A DNA stretch of 64,000 nucleotides, from the NCBI GenBank assembly GCA_002286715.1, contig NSJX01000015.1:489053-553052 (forward strand), in the 5' to 3' direction. Origin of the DNA: Dentipellis sp. KUC8613 (Eukaryota > Basidiomycota > Agaricomycetes > Russulales > Hericiaceae). Of this stretch, positions 11,811 through 25,390 are shown piece by piece. Positions within the stretch are counted from its first letter, which is position 1. Each line of letters starts with the position of its first letter. Made by a program: the position numbers and the translations under genes. Under the pieces are notes generated by a model that had not been told where the DNA came from, ran no database searches, and saw nothing but the letters and a program-made list of their open reading frames with translations.

Positions 11811-12474
11811 GTCCTCTCCGCCTCGTTCACGTTGATGTCCGCACGCAAAACGCCCCGCCATACCCCGTCCAGCCACGTCCCGCACGCAAGTACCAGTACC
11901 ATATACCCCACACCTCGCCACTCACGCCTCAATGTACATACCACCCACCACCCACCAACCCGAAGCCAACCCAACCCGAAGCCGAAGCCAAACCAAGCAA
12001 GTACTGTATCCTGTACTCCTAGGAACCCCACACCTGCCCACACTGCCCACACATACTACGCTGCTCTGTAATTGCTATCCCAGTCCCAGTCCCAGTTCCG
12101 TTTCGCGTGCTCTTCGTTCAGTTCAGTTCGTGCCTTTTTTCTCTTTATTCGATTCGTTTGTGCATATCTATCTCTCTATATCTCTATCTCTATCTCTATC
12201 TGCATGACGGTATACGGGAGCAAATGGTGAGGAGGAAGGAATGCGATCGATGTATCGTCCGCACGCATACGTACGCCCTTCTCCGCATTCGTCCTTTGTC
12301 TCTTCTGTGAGGTGAGTGGTAGCTGGATGGTACGTGCCCCGCGCCGAGCGACGGCGCGGATACTCGCACTCACGCTAACAGCAGCAGCAGCGTCGGCGGC
12401 CTGGCTCCCGAGCTCCGTCGTCTTGAGCGACAACGCGCGATGACACTCACGCATACTGACGCTGACACTAATGA

Positions 12475-12498
12475 CAGCAGCAGCAGCAGCAGCAGCAG
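12475..12498. repeat. (CAG)8 microsatellite
   Basis: This is an uninterrupted CAG run. No gene can be assigned across it. Confidence 0.9.
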
Positions 12499-12778
12499 CG
12501 GTAGCGGCTTCGTTCTCCGGTAACCACGTCACCCACCCACCCACTCGACCACTTCCCCATTCCACGCCCTACCGGCGCACGTTCCGCACCTCCGTTCCCC
12601 GCTCCAGGAGTCCTCCCTCAGCTCTACCCTCCGCATCTCATCTCGCACCGGCCTACCCTCCGTTCACCATTCCATTCCATCCGCCCACCACTCCCCGCGC
12701 ACACCCACCTCCCGCGCACGCCTCCCACCTCCCCTTACGACACACACTCAGTCATCTGACCATCCCTCATCTCGCGCC

Positions 12779-12816
12779 CCTTCCCTCATCCCTTCCCTCA
12801 TCCCTTCCCTCATCCC
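12779..12816. repeat. 12-bp tandem repeat x3 (CCTTCCCTCATC)
   Basis: Three copies are followed within 200 bases by GGGC x5-6 (12936-12957) and GTTC x4 (12974-12990). Confidence 0.85.
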
Positions 12817-14245
12817 GCCCCGGATCTAACCCAAAAAACCCGCATACACACCCACTCGCGGAAGGAGCTAGTAGCTACAAGCTGCCCTAGGCCTGGGGCT
12901 CGTGCTTCTCCGGCGGCCGGTGAGATTCGTGTGGACGGGCGGGCGGGCGGGCGGGCGAGGTACGCGGTTCGTGCGTTCGTTCGTTCGTTCATGAGTGCGG
13001 GAGTTCGTTTGTGTGGGAGTGAGAAGAGGGCGAGTGAGTTCGTGCGTGAGACTGAGTTCGGGCTGGAGAACAGGGCGCTTGGTTCGCCATGGCGTGCACG
13101 TGCACGTGGGCGGGTTCTGCTAATTTGGGCTACAATGGTTTTTGGTGTTGGTCCTTGGTCTTTGGTTTTGTCGTCAAGGCGCGCGTACGTATAGTTCGGC
13201 GGTACTTAGCCTCGATCGGGTTAGGTTGGAGGGGAGGTGCGGCGGAAGTGGACGGTCCGTCGGCGATCGCGCGACGGGACGCGTCGCGTCGCTTGGTGTT
13301 GCTTGGTGTCGTCGAGGCGCAGTACTGTGGATGCGGATCGCGAGCTGTTCATCGACATCGACGTCGCCGGCGGGTAGCGGACATCACCGACGCGTCGCAA
13401 CTGTAACTGTAACTGGCATTGTTCTTCCAACCCTCTCGCATCCATATGCATGTGGATCCTCCAACACGCACATACATATCGTATACTTGCGACGCACGAT
13501 CCTCCATCCGCATCTCCATCTCCGCCTTGCACTCATCTCGCCTCAGACTCCTCACTCACCGGACCTACCGAACACGATCAACATCAACGTCGACATGTGC
13601 GTTTGCAAGAATGGCGTTGGCGAGCCGAACAGAACAGCACCATTAGCACGAAGAAGGCAACTCGGGAACGAGGACGCACGGTCGGAAGTATGAAGCTGGG
13701 AGTATGAAGTATGCATCGTGCGTTTGCAAATTCGCCTTCGCATCCATGCCGTACGCGCTAGAACCAGAACCAGAACTGTCGAAGGAGGGAGGCAGAAGGT
13801 GCAAGGTGCAAGGTGCAAGGTGCGAACTCTATCCGCGTCATCGACATCGACATCGACAATGCGAACGTGGGGGAGTCGTGAAGTCGGAGTCGGAGCGATC
13901 GGCTTGTAATCGTGTATGGTCGGCGTGCGGCTCGTGGCTCCATGTGTGGACCCGGGTGTCACGAGAAGAGGACGTGTGAAGCTCGAAGCTTGAAGCGGGC
14001 TGCGGGAGTCGGCACGGATCCGGAGCTCGAGGACCCAGCTCGAGGTGCGTGGTTATTGTATTGTATTGTCTCCGTCGTGCATGCTGCGGCTGGTGCCGCG
14101 AGGGACGGGGGACGGGGGACTGGAGACTGATGTCATGGTGTTCTGAACGCGGGAGGGGGCGGTTCGGGAGTCGGAGGAGGAGGAGGAGGAGTTTAAATTC
14201 GGGGGAGGTCCCATTGAGGAACGGCCGCACGGATCTGGTACTGCG

Positions 14246-14488
14246 CTCGAGGGTACCAGTGCGTCGTCGATGCGGCTTATTGTCATGTCCTCGTCGTGGT
14301 CCTCCGTCGACGACTCGGACGGCTAGCTACTGACGTCATGGCGTTACGAACCCGAACGCGCACGCCGCGTCAAGCAGCTCGGATCTCAGGCTGAGGCTGG
14401 CGCGCGCGCGGATTCAGCTCGAGGGTACCGGTGCGTCGTCGATGCGGGTTATTGTCTTCGTCGTGGTGCGCTAGCTACTGACGTCATG
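14246..14488. repeat. Short direct duplication
   Basis: CTCGAGGGTACC-GTGCGTCG, TTATTGTC and CTAGCTACTGACGTCATG recur in the same order at 14246-14340 and 14418-14488, separated by about 80 bases. Confidence 0.8.
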
Positions 14489-14849
14489 CTCCCCATCCTA
14501 CGAACACCGCCAAAAAAGTCAAGTCAAGCTGTCGATCTTCCGGAGGCAATCCGGCCCCCTACACCGACACGCACGTACGCCTATCAACCTGCCCGACCCA
14601 ATCCAGCAATCCTCTTCCTCCTCAGGCTCCTCCCCTTCCTCCCATACGCGTACTCATCCGGTCGCGACGCGTGACGCGTGGCGGTCCATATGGATCACGG
14701 CGTCGACCCCCGTGCTTCCATGGCCAGCCCAAAGACTGGACTGTGCTGGCTGCACCTCGACCCCGAGATGCCAGGTATGCGTATGCTGCAACTCCGAGCC
14801 CGAGCCCGTGTTGGTGTTGTGTAACGTTATGATGGTGCCGGTGTGCCTG

Positions 14850-15620
14850 TGTGTGCCTTTGCCTCGAAGAGCTGAGATTTTCAAACCTCCTGCAGGTTCT
14901 ATGATGGAGTTTCCAATTTCCGGCCTCTCGCCACCTCGACAACCTGACACTGACACTGACATCAACGCTTCCTTCGGCGACGGTGCGCAGCGTCGCGCCT
15001 GCGTGCCTGCGCCTGCGCCTTTGCCTCGAGCTGCTCGAGCTGGGTCTCTCGGAGGGGAGATTTTCAAACATCCACGCTCTCGGCTGCATTCTAGCCAGCC
15101 GCAGCTCTGTCCCTCGACAACCCGACGACCTGACAGCCGCATCATCAATTCACAACGCCTGTAAGCATCTCCGTCGCCCCCTCGATGACGGACTCTCAGG
15201 CTGCAGATCTGAGCCTGCATGTGCGTGCGGAGTCGTGCCTTTAAATTTGCCTCGAACCCGGATTTTCAAACCTGCAGGTTCTACACTGCAGCTTCCAGCC
15301 TTGGATTCTCTGTGTTCGTTGTACTGCAGATCCGAGTCAGTCCGGGTGCTTGTGGAATTCTGCCTCTGCGCGTGTGCCTTTGTCTTTGTCTTTGCCTCGA
15401 TGAACTGAGAATTTCAACCTCCGGCTTCCAGCCTCGAGCCAGCCCGACAACCTGACGACCTAACAACGTCGGCGATCGACCCACAACGCCTCTATCTCCG
15501 TTGTTCTGCAGATCCGGCCCTGCGTGCCTTTGCTTGCGCCTTTGTCTTTGCCTCGAACTGATAATCCCAACCTCCAAATTCCAGCCTCTCGCCCATGCAG
15601 TTCGACGCCCTGGCACATGT
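14850..15620. repeat. Degenerate array of ~150-220-bp units
   Basis: At least five units share, in order, CTGCAGATCCGAG, GCCTTTGCCTCGA, GATTTTCAAACCT, TTCCAGCCT and CGACAACCTGAC. The GCCTTT-CCTCGA cores lie near 14863, 15019, 15237, 15370 and 15535. The units are too diverged for one recent expansion. No protein runs through the array. A nearby exact 21-bp doublet (15738-15779) continues the GAAGTTTTCA theme. Confidence 0.75.
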
Positions 15621-15737
15621 ACAGACAGCGTTAAATAACCACAACTGCCGAACGCCCAACGGGTCTAACACTATGTCCGTCGTCCCTTGTGCCTCTCAGG
15701 CTGCCTCGAAATAGCGCCGCGGCCGTCGACGTCCAAG

Positions 15738-15779
15738 CTGAAGTTTTCAGTCCTCCAGCTGAAGTTTTCAGTCCTCCAG
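15738..15779. repeat. Exact 21-bp direct repeat x2
   Basis: CTGAAGTTTTCAGTCCTCCA plus G is repeated twice without gap. Confidence 0.95.
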
Positions 15780-18700
15780 CCCTCGCCTTGTTGTTCCAAC
15801 CCGGCGAGCCCAACAGCGTCATGTGTCAGTCCGCAACGCTCTAAGTCTATCTCCTCGGCGACGGACACGGGCACGACACCAAGCTCAACGGTTCAAGAAA
15901 AGAACGAGCGAGCGAACGAACGAACGTGCCCCGGCCCGACGCACGTCCGTCGTCGAAGCCCGCCGTTCAAACTCGTGTACCTGTGTGTATACATACAGTT
16001 GTAATGGCCGGTAGCATTAGGATCCGCTGGGACTGGGAACGCTTCGTTGGCTCTGGCTTCGAGAAGCCTCAGATGGCACGAAGCAGCAAGATATAGCTAG
16101 CGCGCCGAACCGATGACGGGGTGGTGACGGTGACGGTGACGCAGGTGGGGTATACGTATGCGCTCGTACCTCGTACCTGCGGCACGGTCCAGGAGCGTCT
16201 GTTGCGGGTTTGGGCAACAGGCTGCGGTCTGTCGTTCGCGGGTGCCGGTCTATAGGGTGCTGAGGCCCTGAGCATCCGGATGGCGGACGCGGGGTGCGCA
16301 TTGTGTACCCGTTCGGTCGACATACCGCACGAACAAGGATCGACATACCGTACGAACAGGGATGGAGGCACGAGCGATTTGGACTGGCTTCATACCCGGA
16401 GCGCGCGCTTGGACACCCGTCGCCGGAACCCGTGCCCTCGCTGTCCAGCCGTTCTGCCCTGGATCTGAATCTGAGCGCGCTCGGACGGGATGCCTGCGGT
16501 GCGGTGCGCAAAGCACCTGCTCGACTGGTTGACTGGTTGATCGGCCGGCTGCTCGACTGCTCGTGCCCCGAGAGTTGATCAGACTGGCGAGGCCTGGGGC
16601 GGTTCGCGGGAGAGCCTGCGGGCTGGCGCTGAGTAGGTCGACACGAGTGCTCCCTGCTTCGGGGCGTCAGGGGAATATTACATCGCGTGCAGGCTACGTA
16701 CCTCCCATGCAATATATTCGACGTCGTGCGATGCTAATACGTTTGCCTTCTTGGCCTGCGCAGACATGCATGGTGCGTCGCAGTGCGATATTCTGTAAGA
16801 ATGCAGACCGGTATGGGGACTACGAGCTGCGGAAAATTCTGTATCATCAAGAGCAAATCAATCCCGGGGACCAGAGAAACAGCGAACCAGAGAACCATAC
16901 AATCATGAGACTCGCGTTGACACGCGGAAGCTAAGGGCAGAGCTGCGGAAATGCTGGTCAATTCATCAACGCCAATCCTGAGAACCAAGGATCCAAAAAA
17001 CCCGAGAACCACAATACCGCGCACCTCACACGTACAAGGCGGGGGTCCTAGTATCAGGAAATGGAGCTGGAACCTCGACCCAGCCGTAATTCCGGAATCT
17101 GGAATCCGTACTTCGGAAATCCGAGTCCTACACCTGTACTGTACAGGTCGTGTGCGGCCGCGGCCGCGAGTGTGGGTGCGGGATCCATGCCGGGTGTATG
17201 TACACTACTGTACGTGTTCCCCGTGCTGTTTAGGAGGTAGTTGCAAATGGAAGAACTGCAATGCATGGATTCGAATGCTATGCCTGTGCTTCGAAGAGAA
17301 GAGAAGAGAAGAAAAGAGAACTGGGGAGGCTCGGGTCATCCGACCGCGCAAGTCAACGGCACCGTAGCTGTAGAGAGGATATTAGGGTCCCTCGAGCGCC
17401 GTGCTGTATTCGTACTTACACTAGATAGTGCATCACAGCTTCGGGATCGTCAGAACCGCGCAAAAGAAGCTCGCCTGTCACCGTTCCGTTCCGCGTGCAG
17501 ACGCATTGCATACCTCCCCCTCATCTCTCCCCTGGACCCCGGCAGCGAATCCGCTTCGACACACACGTACGGCCATCGGCACCGTGACGATACGACGCTC
17601 GCCGTCGTAAGTACCATTCCGCGGCCGTTGGCTTTGGCACACGCGGATCAACATTCGGACGATTAAAGTCCCAGTCAGCTGCACCTGGCCATCTGTATGT
17701 CCCGTTCGCCACTAGCAGTAGCACGCGTTGGAGCCAAAAAAAGCGCCTGCCTGGCTGCAGGTGACTGGTGAATTCGAACTGGTGACTGGTGACTGGTGAA
17801 TCCGAACTGGTGACTGCTGGGTCTATGCAGGGCGCCTGACGAGCTCGAGCATTTGGCCGCTTGAACTTGAACCAGAAAGTGGCCGCCTGACTGACTGATG
17901 CTTGGACGCCTGACGGACTGACGCTTGTGCGTCACGTCTTCGGCCGAAGCACCTAGCAGATGAGTTTACTCTGCAGCTGACGGTCGAGGAAATCCAGCCG
18001 TGGCCGCGGCGCCAGCTGCGTCGCATGGGCGCGCGGAAGCCTAAGCTCAAGCGAGCCTGGCAAAGTGCACCGCACCGCGTGCTATAGAATATTACATGCA
18101 CGTAGCAAATAAGTACCGCGACTGCGTGCCTGCTATGACTAGCGGGCGTCCCGAGTCGGAGTCGGGGCAGACTCCAGCTTGAAGCCCATGCCTGTGCATA
18201 TGCCTGATCTTGGCTACAGCTGCGCAGTGGCCAGTGGCAATGATCACTCCCAGCGGCAGAGTGAGAGCATCTGAGTCAACGTCGGGCCAAGGACATGGGC
18301 TTGCCATCGAAAGGGGCCGTCGAGTGGCGAGTGGCCGCCGAGACGGCAAGTCCAGTGAGTCAGTCGAATCGAAATGCCGAGTCCGACGCCGCTCGGGCTA
18401 CTGTCAACAGCCCTTGGCCACCACGAGCTACGGACTCGGGTGGGTGCTGTGGCCACACCACATCACGCCTCGCTCGCGAAGTGGGCCAGCATCACAGTAT
18501 TGATCCTGGCCATGGACTTGATGTGAGCGTATACGGATGGACGACAGACGAACGTCGTCACACTAGTACTTGGACTAGGCGGTCGGGGCGGGGATGCGGC
18601 TGCGGGGATGCGGCGTACGGATGACGCATCAGTATGGGGACCCTAAACTCTGTTTGACCGACATCAGCACCGATGCTGACAGGATATATGAACGGCGTCC

Positions 18701-21477
18701 GGTACGCGAGGTGCGGGTATCGGGTGCGCGCGGAATTAAAGCTTGAGCTCGAGCATATCTCTATCTGACAGCGTAAATGAACGAACGAACAAATGATATG
18801 CACCACCCATGGACCGACACACCAGCTTGGCCGCATCCGGATCCATCGAGCGGTAGCGGCGGCGGCGGCGATCTCGCGCACGACGGACGAAGTCGAAGCG
18901 TGTCCGATTTGGTCGCTCGAGGAGTGACTGGTGATCACATATATCTGACAGCGTAAATGAACGAACGAACGAACGAGCGAAATGGATGAATGAATAGGAC
19001 GCACATCCGACCCAACGCACAATCGCCTATACGCCTATACACTGGCACGTTCACTCCGAGCTAGGCGTCCGTGACCGGGTCCGCTCTGCCCAAGCTGGCG
19101 CGATGAGGATGCTCGAAGGGCCCCCGACCGTTGTTATCGCCGGTTCGATCAGTCAGCCGCTCGAGGACCAAACGGCCCGGGCACGGGCTCGGGGAAACTG
19201 TACGGGATAGAAGAAGTGGGGTGTGGGGAAGCGGGGAAGCGGGGAAGAGCCAACACCGGGGCCGGGTCGAGGCGTGTTTGTGTATGCATGGAGATAATCT
19301 GGATGTTAATGGGGATAGTGTAGCGTGCTGTGCCTACCCGCGCGCTGCAGATTCGGAGCAGCTAGCGCTGCAAAGATGAAGAGGTCGTCCCAGCGGATCC
19401 GGAGCCGCCTTCGAGCGCGCGAGCTCATTTGAACCTGCTGACGTTGCAACAAATGCGGATACGAACGAACTTCGGTGAACATGCACCATGCTCATGTTCA
19501 CGGACGCCGAGGACCAATGCGATGTGACGCTGACGGTTTTGCCACTTGGACGGATTCCTTGATGCATCGTCAGCGCGTCAATATGCGATACAAGTCTAGG
19601 GTAAGAACAAGTGAGTAATATAAGTGACCGCTTCCCGTCATCTGCCATCCGAGATTCTCAACTCAACACGTACCGGGAAGCGTTTGGCCGTGACATGCTC
19701 GGGCTGACTGACTGACCATGGCCATGCCGATGACTTGAACATGTCTCCGGCGCACTTATGCACGCATGATGAGCTCGAGGACACCGTCAAAGTCAAGCAC
19801 ATTATCCACCCAAGCCGTGTCAGACGCGTCGCGTTATGCATTGTTCGTTACGCTGAAGCCGGGGTGCGTACGTACGGTCGTATATGCATGGGGAATCTTG
19901 ATCAGGACGCAGGCCGCCGGTGTCGGGTGTAGGTGTCGGGTGCGCGATACAGGGTCAAGCGAAAAGAAGAGACGACGCGGGGATAAGTACGGGGATAACT
20001 GTGCTTTCTGCACCTTTCCTCGGCGCAAAACCGTGATGCACGGCCGTTCTTCGTGTTCATGCCGACGTGTATGGGGCTGCAAGGACCGGGCGAACTGGAT
20101 CAAGTGCGGGGATGCGGGGATAGGGTACAGGACCGGACCCGGAGAAGGCATTGGCATGAGAAGAGGCGGGTGCGGGGGTGCGGGGATACGGGGATACGAA
20201 CGCTTTCTACGCCGAGGGAATTCGAAGGCTCACTCAACACTGACAGACTCGCCGTCAAAGCGCATACAACAATCGAACGCACCTGTGTAAGCAAATCCTG
20301 CTGCTGCACCGGTTCGAAATTCCAAATTGTGAATACGGTTCGCTCGTCACATTGTGGGCGCACCATACCCATCCCAGCGCTTCCACCCACCAAGCGATCC
20401 CCTCGAGCATCAAGAGCCCCGCAGCGGCCAAGCCAAGTGTGCTCGCCGCGCGGTGCGGGGGAGCCAAGAACGTCCCGGGGCGCCGCCAAGCGCGGGGGGT
20501 GCCAGTGCGCTTGCGGAGAAATAACAGGACTTGGCGCGGCGGGCGGGCGGGAGAGCCTGGGCAAGCGGGTACAGACGCGTACGCCAGCGCGGGGAACAAG
20601 TACTCACCGGGCCAAGCGTAGTCTGCGCTAACACGCGCGCGCAGACTAGCGGTGAGCGATGCGGGGAAGCACGTCCACGTCCACGACCATGCGCATTCAG
20701 GACGGGGCTTAGGGCCAAGCGATGGGACAACGGCGGCGGACCGTGCCTCGAGGGCGAGCTGATTGTGGAGACGCGGCGCGCTAGTGGCTGATCGTACCGC
20801 GCGTCGGCAGCCGCGTCGTATTCCAATGCATGCGCGCCTGGAACGCACACACGCGCGCGAGGCAATAAATCGCGAAAGACACGTACTTACCGTTACGCGT
20901 CGGGATGGGACGCGTACGATGGCCGGGAGACGAAGATAGTCAGAGGCTAGCGCAAAGAGGGTGTGGAAAGGGCACCCCGATCCGGCGCGATCGCCGTGCG
21001 TTAATTAATGGAATGGCCGATCGCCATCTGTCGCTGTCAGATGCCAAATGTCAGTTCGAGCGGACGTAGATTGGAATGCGATGCGATGTTGTGGATTGGG
21101 ATTGGAATGCGACAGGGACGGGCGGGCGGGCGAACCGGTGTGGTTGGAGGTGGGCTTGGGCGTGCAGGCCCGCGTCGATCGTATATGCGCGTGCTGTTGA
21201 AGAGAACGTGCGCGCTTGGGAGGCGGAGAGCAAGGGAGGCGGGGGAGGTCTGTAACCGTAGGTGACATCGCCAGGTCGGGCGTGTAGAGTACAAAGAAGC
21301 CAAGCGTGATACTAAGGGAGGTACGAGGGTCTAACATATGCAGCGAGATAGACGAGCGGGCATAGGATTAGTATACGCCAGAGTGAACTAAGACCAATTT
21401 CCCTGCCTACACCCCGAAGCCCTGAGTCTATCGTTGCACAGATGCAGAAGCGAGCCCGAGGACGCAACATCCTCGAA

Positions 21478-21573
21478 GATACGAGACGCAGACACATCGA
21501 AGCAAGCAAGATACGAGACGCAGACACATCGAAGCAAGCAAGATACGAGACGCAGACACATCGAAGCAAGCAA
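21478..21573. repeat. Minisatellite, 32-bp unit x3
   Basis: Three identical units start at 21478, 21510 and 21542 (GATACGAGACGCAGACACAT and 12 more bases). The unit length is not a multiple of three, and the copies are exact, so the array is young. Confidence 0.95.
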
Positions 21574-24377
21574 ATCGACGCCAACGAAGCACGCAGCACC
21601 GCGACATCGATCAATAGCAACTGGACTTTGTCGAGAGCAACACGGCCAGGACGATCCCTGGCATAGCAGCGAGGACATCGCAATCCAGGACAGAAGCAAG
21701 AAGCCACGAAGCAAGAATTCGAACCCCACCGGGACGGTACCCACCTAATTCAAGAAACCGACACGTCCTCGAGGCCTTAGAGGTACGATGAACGATACCG
21801 AAATAGAATCCCGGCCCCTCGGAGGGGGGAAAACCGGGAAGTCGCACAGCGAACAGCGAACAGCGAACAGGTTGAGCACTGAGATCGGAGCTCGGAGCTC
21901 GGAGATCGGGCACTGACAGAGAGTCGGTGCGCGGTCAACAATCGAGACTCGAGCACCTCGGGAGTCGAGGGGGTAGAGCGCACAGCATCCAGGCTTGCAC
22001 TGAGATCGGAGCGCGCGCACTGAGTACTGAGAGCTCGAGAATAGCACGCTGGTCCGCAGTCGAGGCTCGAGGGGTTCAAGAATAGAGACGCCGGTATCCC
22101 CATGCAAGACGCAGATCCCGCGGAGGATACTGGAACTGCGAAAGCACCAGAGCACCGGTGCGAGGCATACGTATACAGCCGACGCGGGGGTAGATAAGCA
22201 CCCGAACGGTGCCGGTGCTGGTGTCGGTGCTGTCAATGGTGTCGGTGACTGTGCTGGTCCAGCACATGCGAGCCAGTAAGACACCAGTATGCAGCTGTTC
22301 TGAGCGTCGGATACGACGAACGGAGCAAAGTGTAATCCATAGACAGCAATAGAGACAAAGATATAGAAATTGAGTGCTCCGAACCGGACGAAACAACAGA
22401 ACGAGATCGGAGCACGCGTAGCGAGGGAGCTGAAACGTCGAGACATCGAGGCATGCCAATCTCTCCTATATCCCCGCGGAGGCAGTAGATAGCACATAGC
22501 ACAAGCTCGAAACCCGACCGAGTCGGAGCTAGTAAGGAATAAAAACAGGGAAGGGCAGGGCGACGACGATCGACGCAGAGAAACAGCACCGCGCGCCGAT
22601 GCAGGCAGGGGCGTCTTGAGGAGGTGCGACGGTGCATATGCATGCACGGTCCCGCGCGTGCGGAAACCTCGTCGCATCCTCTTCTTTCAAGTATAGGGCC
22701 TTAAGGACTTGCGTACAGGTCTGGGTCCACGTAACGCGACGCCGACATGTAGCTAGTCATAGTAGGGTTGGATCGTCGAGCTGGACATGTCGGCAAGACC
22801 TGAGGCCTGAACATGAAGCGCCACACCAGCAAGTCATCGTCAGTCGACAAACTCCACGACAAAAGCAGACAAGCCGACATACCCACACCAGACGCCACGA
22901 CACCCAGACGACAAGCCGCCGAGTCGCGAGCGCAGTCCCCCCATCGCACGGCGCGTGCAAGGGGCAGGACGACAGCGGTCGACACCAGCATATCAACCAT
23001 CGGCACTAGCACGTCGACGCAGCCCCGCGCCCGAGCTGTGATGCGATGGCACTGGCGAGCAATCCCCCAACCACGCACTCGAGACACGCGGGATTTCTCG
23101 TCTCTTCGTCTTCGTCTTCGCCAGGAAAAGGTATAAGCGTTCAAGCGTCTGCGCGCGGGGCCGTGTCCGTGTTCTGCGCGATGCCAGCTCGTGCTTAGCG
23201 TTAGCAATATCGCATTATGGAGCTGAACACCGGTGAAGCCTGAACGGTCAACGGTACACCCTGGGGAGACATCGTCAGTCAACACATTCAACAAGACAAA
23301 CAAATAAGTCGCGCGACGACAGACCAAGATATGTACGAGCCCTTCAAGCTTCGGAGCGTCGGCCAGAAGCACTCGAGCAGACAGGATCCCAAGCCGAACG
23401 ACTCCCAGAAAGTCAACCACAACCACAACCGTCGAGCCGGGAAATCGTAGAACAGGCACTGAGGAGACTGATACGAGTCGTTGGAGGGCGGTCCAGTAAA
23501 GTCAAATATAGGAGAACGAGCACCAAGGCAAAGGCAGCCACCAAGTTGTCGTATGTCACAGACTCGAGCTGCTAGAAATATGTCAGATTCGGACAGAGCA
23601 GGGGACAAGCGTCAAGCGTCAGCCATCAGGACTGCCGCCAAGGTCCACACGGACACAGAATGGCGGCTGTCCACACAGACTAGACTGTCACCGAAGCACG
23701 GCGACCGGACGTGAAATGCGAGGTCGTTCGAGGGGTGCGTGGAGCAGTAGTAAGCGCAAGCGCGCAGACGGGCCTGCGATAGCAAGATACAAACGCGAGG
23801 ACAATCCCAGAGCGCATGAGGTTATGCGAGATGGGACGTTGCATACATGGGCATTTTCCTGTGGCTGCTTGGTGCGGCGCGGTTGACGAACGGGACGGAT
23901 TGGGTGAGAATCGGCGCTCGTCGTTGGGCAAGCGGCAATACTCAGATGAAAGACGAAAGACTAAGGATGAGAGGGGGTGGAGTCTAAACATAGAGAAATC
24001 GCCATGAGCCCTAATGCCGAGTAAGATAAGCAGAGAACGACGTACCTCCGCGTCCATCCCCTCCTCCCTCCAGGTAACATCAAAACCAACACGAAATTTC
24101 AAAACCTACCAACCACACCGCACCACACACCAAAATCAAACAAAGCCAACAGCCCAACTCGAGAAAGAAAAAAGCGGACACGCGCATGCAGCAAACGAAC
24201 GATCTCATCATTGCGCGCTGCGTACATTCTGAGGCCCCACGCTCTACACAGACCCCGAACCCGAACCATCATGCGGAAGCTCCAGGCCAGCGACGCGCGG
24301 GAGTTTAGTGCGCGTGGTTCTTGTGGTGCTCTGTCCCCGCCAGCGTCAGCGGCCCATACACGAACTGCAGGTCAAGG

Positions 24378-24802
24378 TCAAAGCGTTAAAAACTCACTCA
24401 GGTGCACTACAAAAACAGCGCGTCAGCATGGGTAGAAAGAGGGAGAAAGAATAGAAAGACGCACTCTGGTAATCGATGGTGTACCCGAGCCCGAAGAGCG
24501 CGACCATGGCGACGACGACGGGCGCCGCGCTCGCGTTCTTGCCGTCGAAGAAGCGGCCCTTGATGCCGCCCGCGTGCGCGCGCGGCGCGGGGCCCTTGGG
24601 CAGCTTCGAGTAGAAGTTCACGAGCGGCGACAGGTCCGCGCCTTGTCCTGCCGACTGTGTGTGTGCGAACCGTCAATTGTGAGCTGGCGTGCAAAAGGAA
24701 AAGGAAAAGGAAAAGAGGGGGAGAACGCACGAGGATGGAGGGCGAGGCGATTTTGGGGGGCACGAGCCCGCCCAGCGAGCGGCGGATGAGGGTGGCGTGC
24801 AT
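24378..24802 (-). CDS. ATP17: Mitochondrial F1Fo-ATP synthase subunit f
   Basis: Three exons, 24802-24731, 24654-24465 and 24406-24378, are split by introns of 76 and 58 bases and give about 96 residues. This is close to the fungal family's usual ~100. Subunit f is a small membrane subunit at the base of the Fo peripheral stalk in the inner mitochondrial membrane. Diagnostic segments are LVPPKIASP near residues 13-21, NFYSKLPKGPAP near 36-47, RFFDGKNAS near 58-66, and one membrane helix (VVVAMVALFGLGYT) near 70-83. A short tail starting MHL follows, like the HL-containing tail of yeast Atp17. The basic N-terminus (HATLIRRSL) fits a matrix-targeting signal. The gene is divergent from the beta-mannosidase, with 588 bases between the start codons. 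Confidence 0.9.
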
Positions 24803-25390
24803 GGTGCTGAGGTGAGTGCGGAGGAGGATATCGAGACGGGACGGGACGACGGGGAGGACGACGGACAGGCGACGCGGGTTTGTTGTTTGCTCCGGACAAA
24901 TAGTGTCGGGCGCGATCGGAGCCGGCGCTTGCTCTCACTTGTGCTCGCGACTTCAACGACTTGGGTTATGGGACCGTGAGACGTGTGCTTCGAGCTTTGT
25001 CGTGTATAACTCGTTTGCTGCGTCCATTATACGCATGCAGGGTCTACGTTTCGTGCTCATGAATTCCATCGCCCGCCCGGCCGCGACACGGTACGCACGC
25101 CGCCCTACCGCACCAGCTGACCCCCCGCACGCCTTGGCATCCAGCACCCATCGCGTCCTGGATTCCTTAGCGCGCCCTTGCATCTGCTCAGCGCCTCCAT
25201 GGCCCGCATTCCCTGCTCGCCAGATACGCCGAGGATACCCCCCGGGCCGCACGGTGCATGTGACATGCGCGACCAATCGAGTGTCCTGCAGCAGGCCTTA
25301 TTATCTGTCCATCTGCCTGCCTTTCTTGCTGTCTAGCATAGCGGTATTCAAGAAAGTAACAGTAACAGTATTCAAGGGAGAAGAACACCG
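24803..25390. promoter_or_regulatory. Shared intergenic region between divergent genes
   Basis: These 588 bases separate the start codons of the ATP synthase subunit f gene (minus) and the beta-mannosidase (plus), so they must contain both promoters. I see no clear TATA box for either gene. A short CAGTAA/AACAGT repeat lies at 25355-25372, close to the beta-mannosidase start. Confidence 0.5.

Larger units (their letters stand above)
11754..24377. other. Gene-poor, repeat-rich block; no supportable gene
   Basis: I see no open frame with family character on either strand in these 12.6 kb. The longest frames (for example minus strand 22677-21745 and 23459-22701) have no recognisable domain and lie in simple-sequence DNA. 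The content is micro- and minisatellites, a degenerate array at 14.85-15.6 kb, and short direct duplications such as 14246-14340 with 14418-14488, and about 18765-18800 with 18940-18985. The 3' end, around 24.1-24.38 kb, is probably the 3' UTR of the ATP synthase gene. Confidence 0.5.

Noticed and set aside
21745..23459. 310- and 252-codon minus-strand open frames
   Set aside because: They overlap minisatellite and low-complexity DNA, contain no recognisable motif, and no exon structure could be built.
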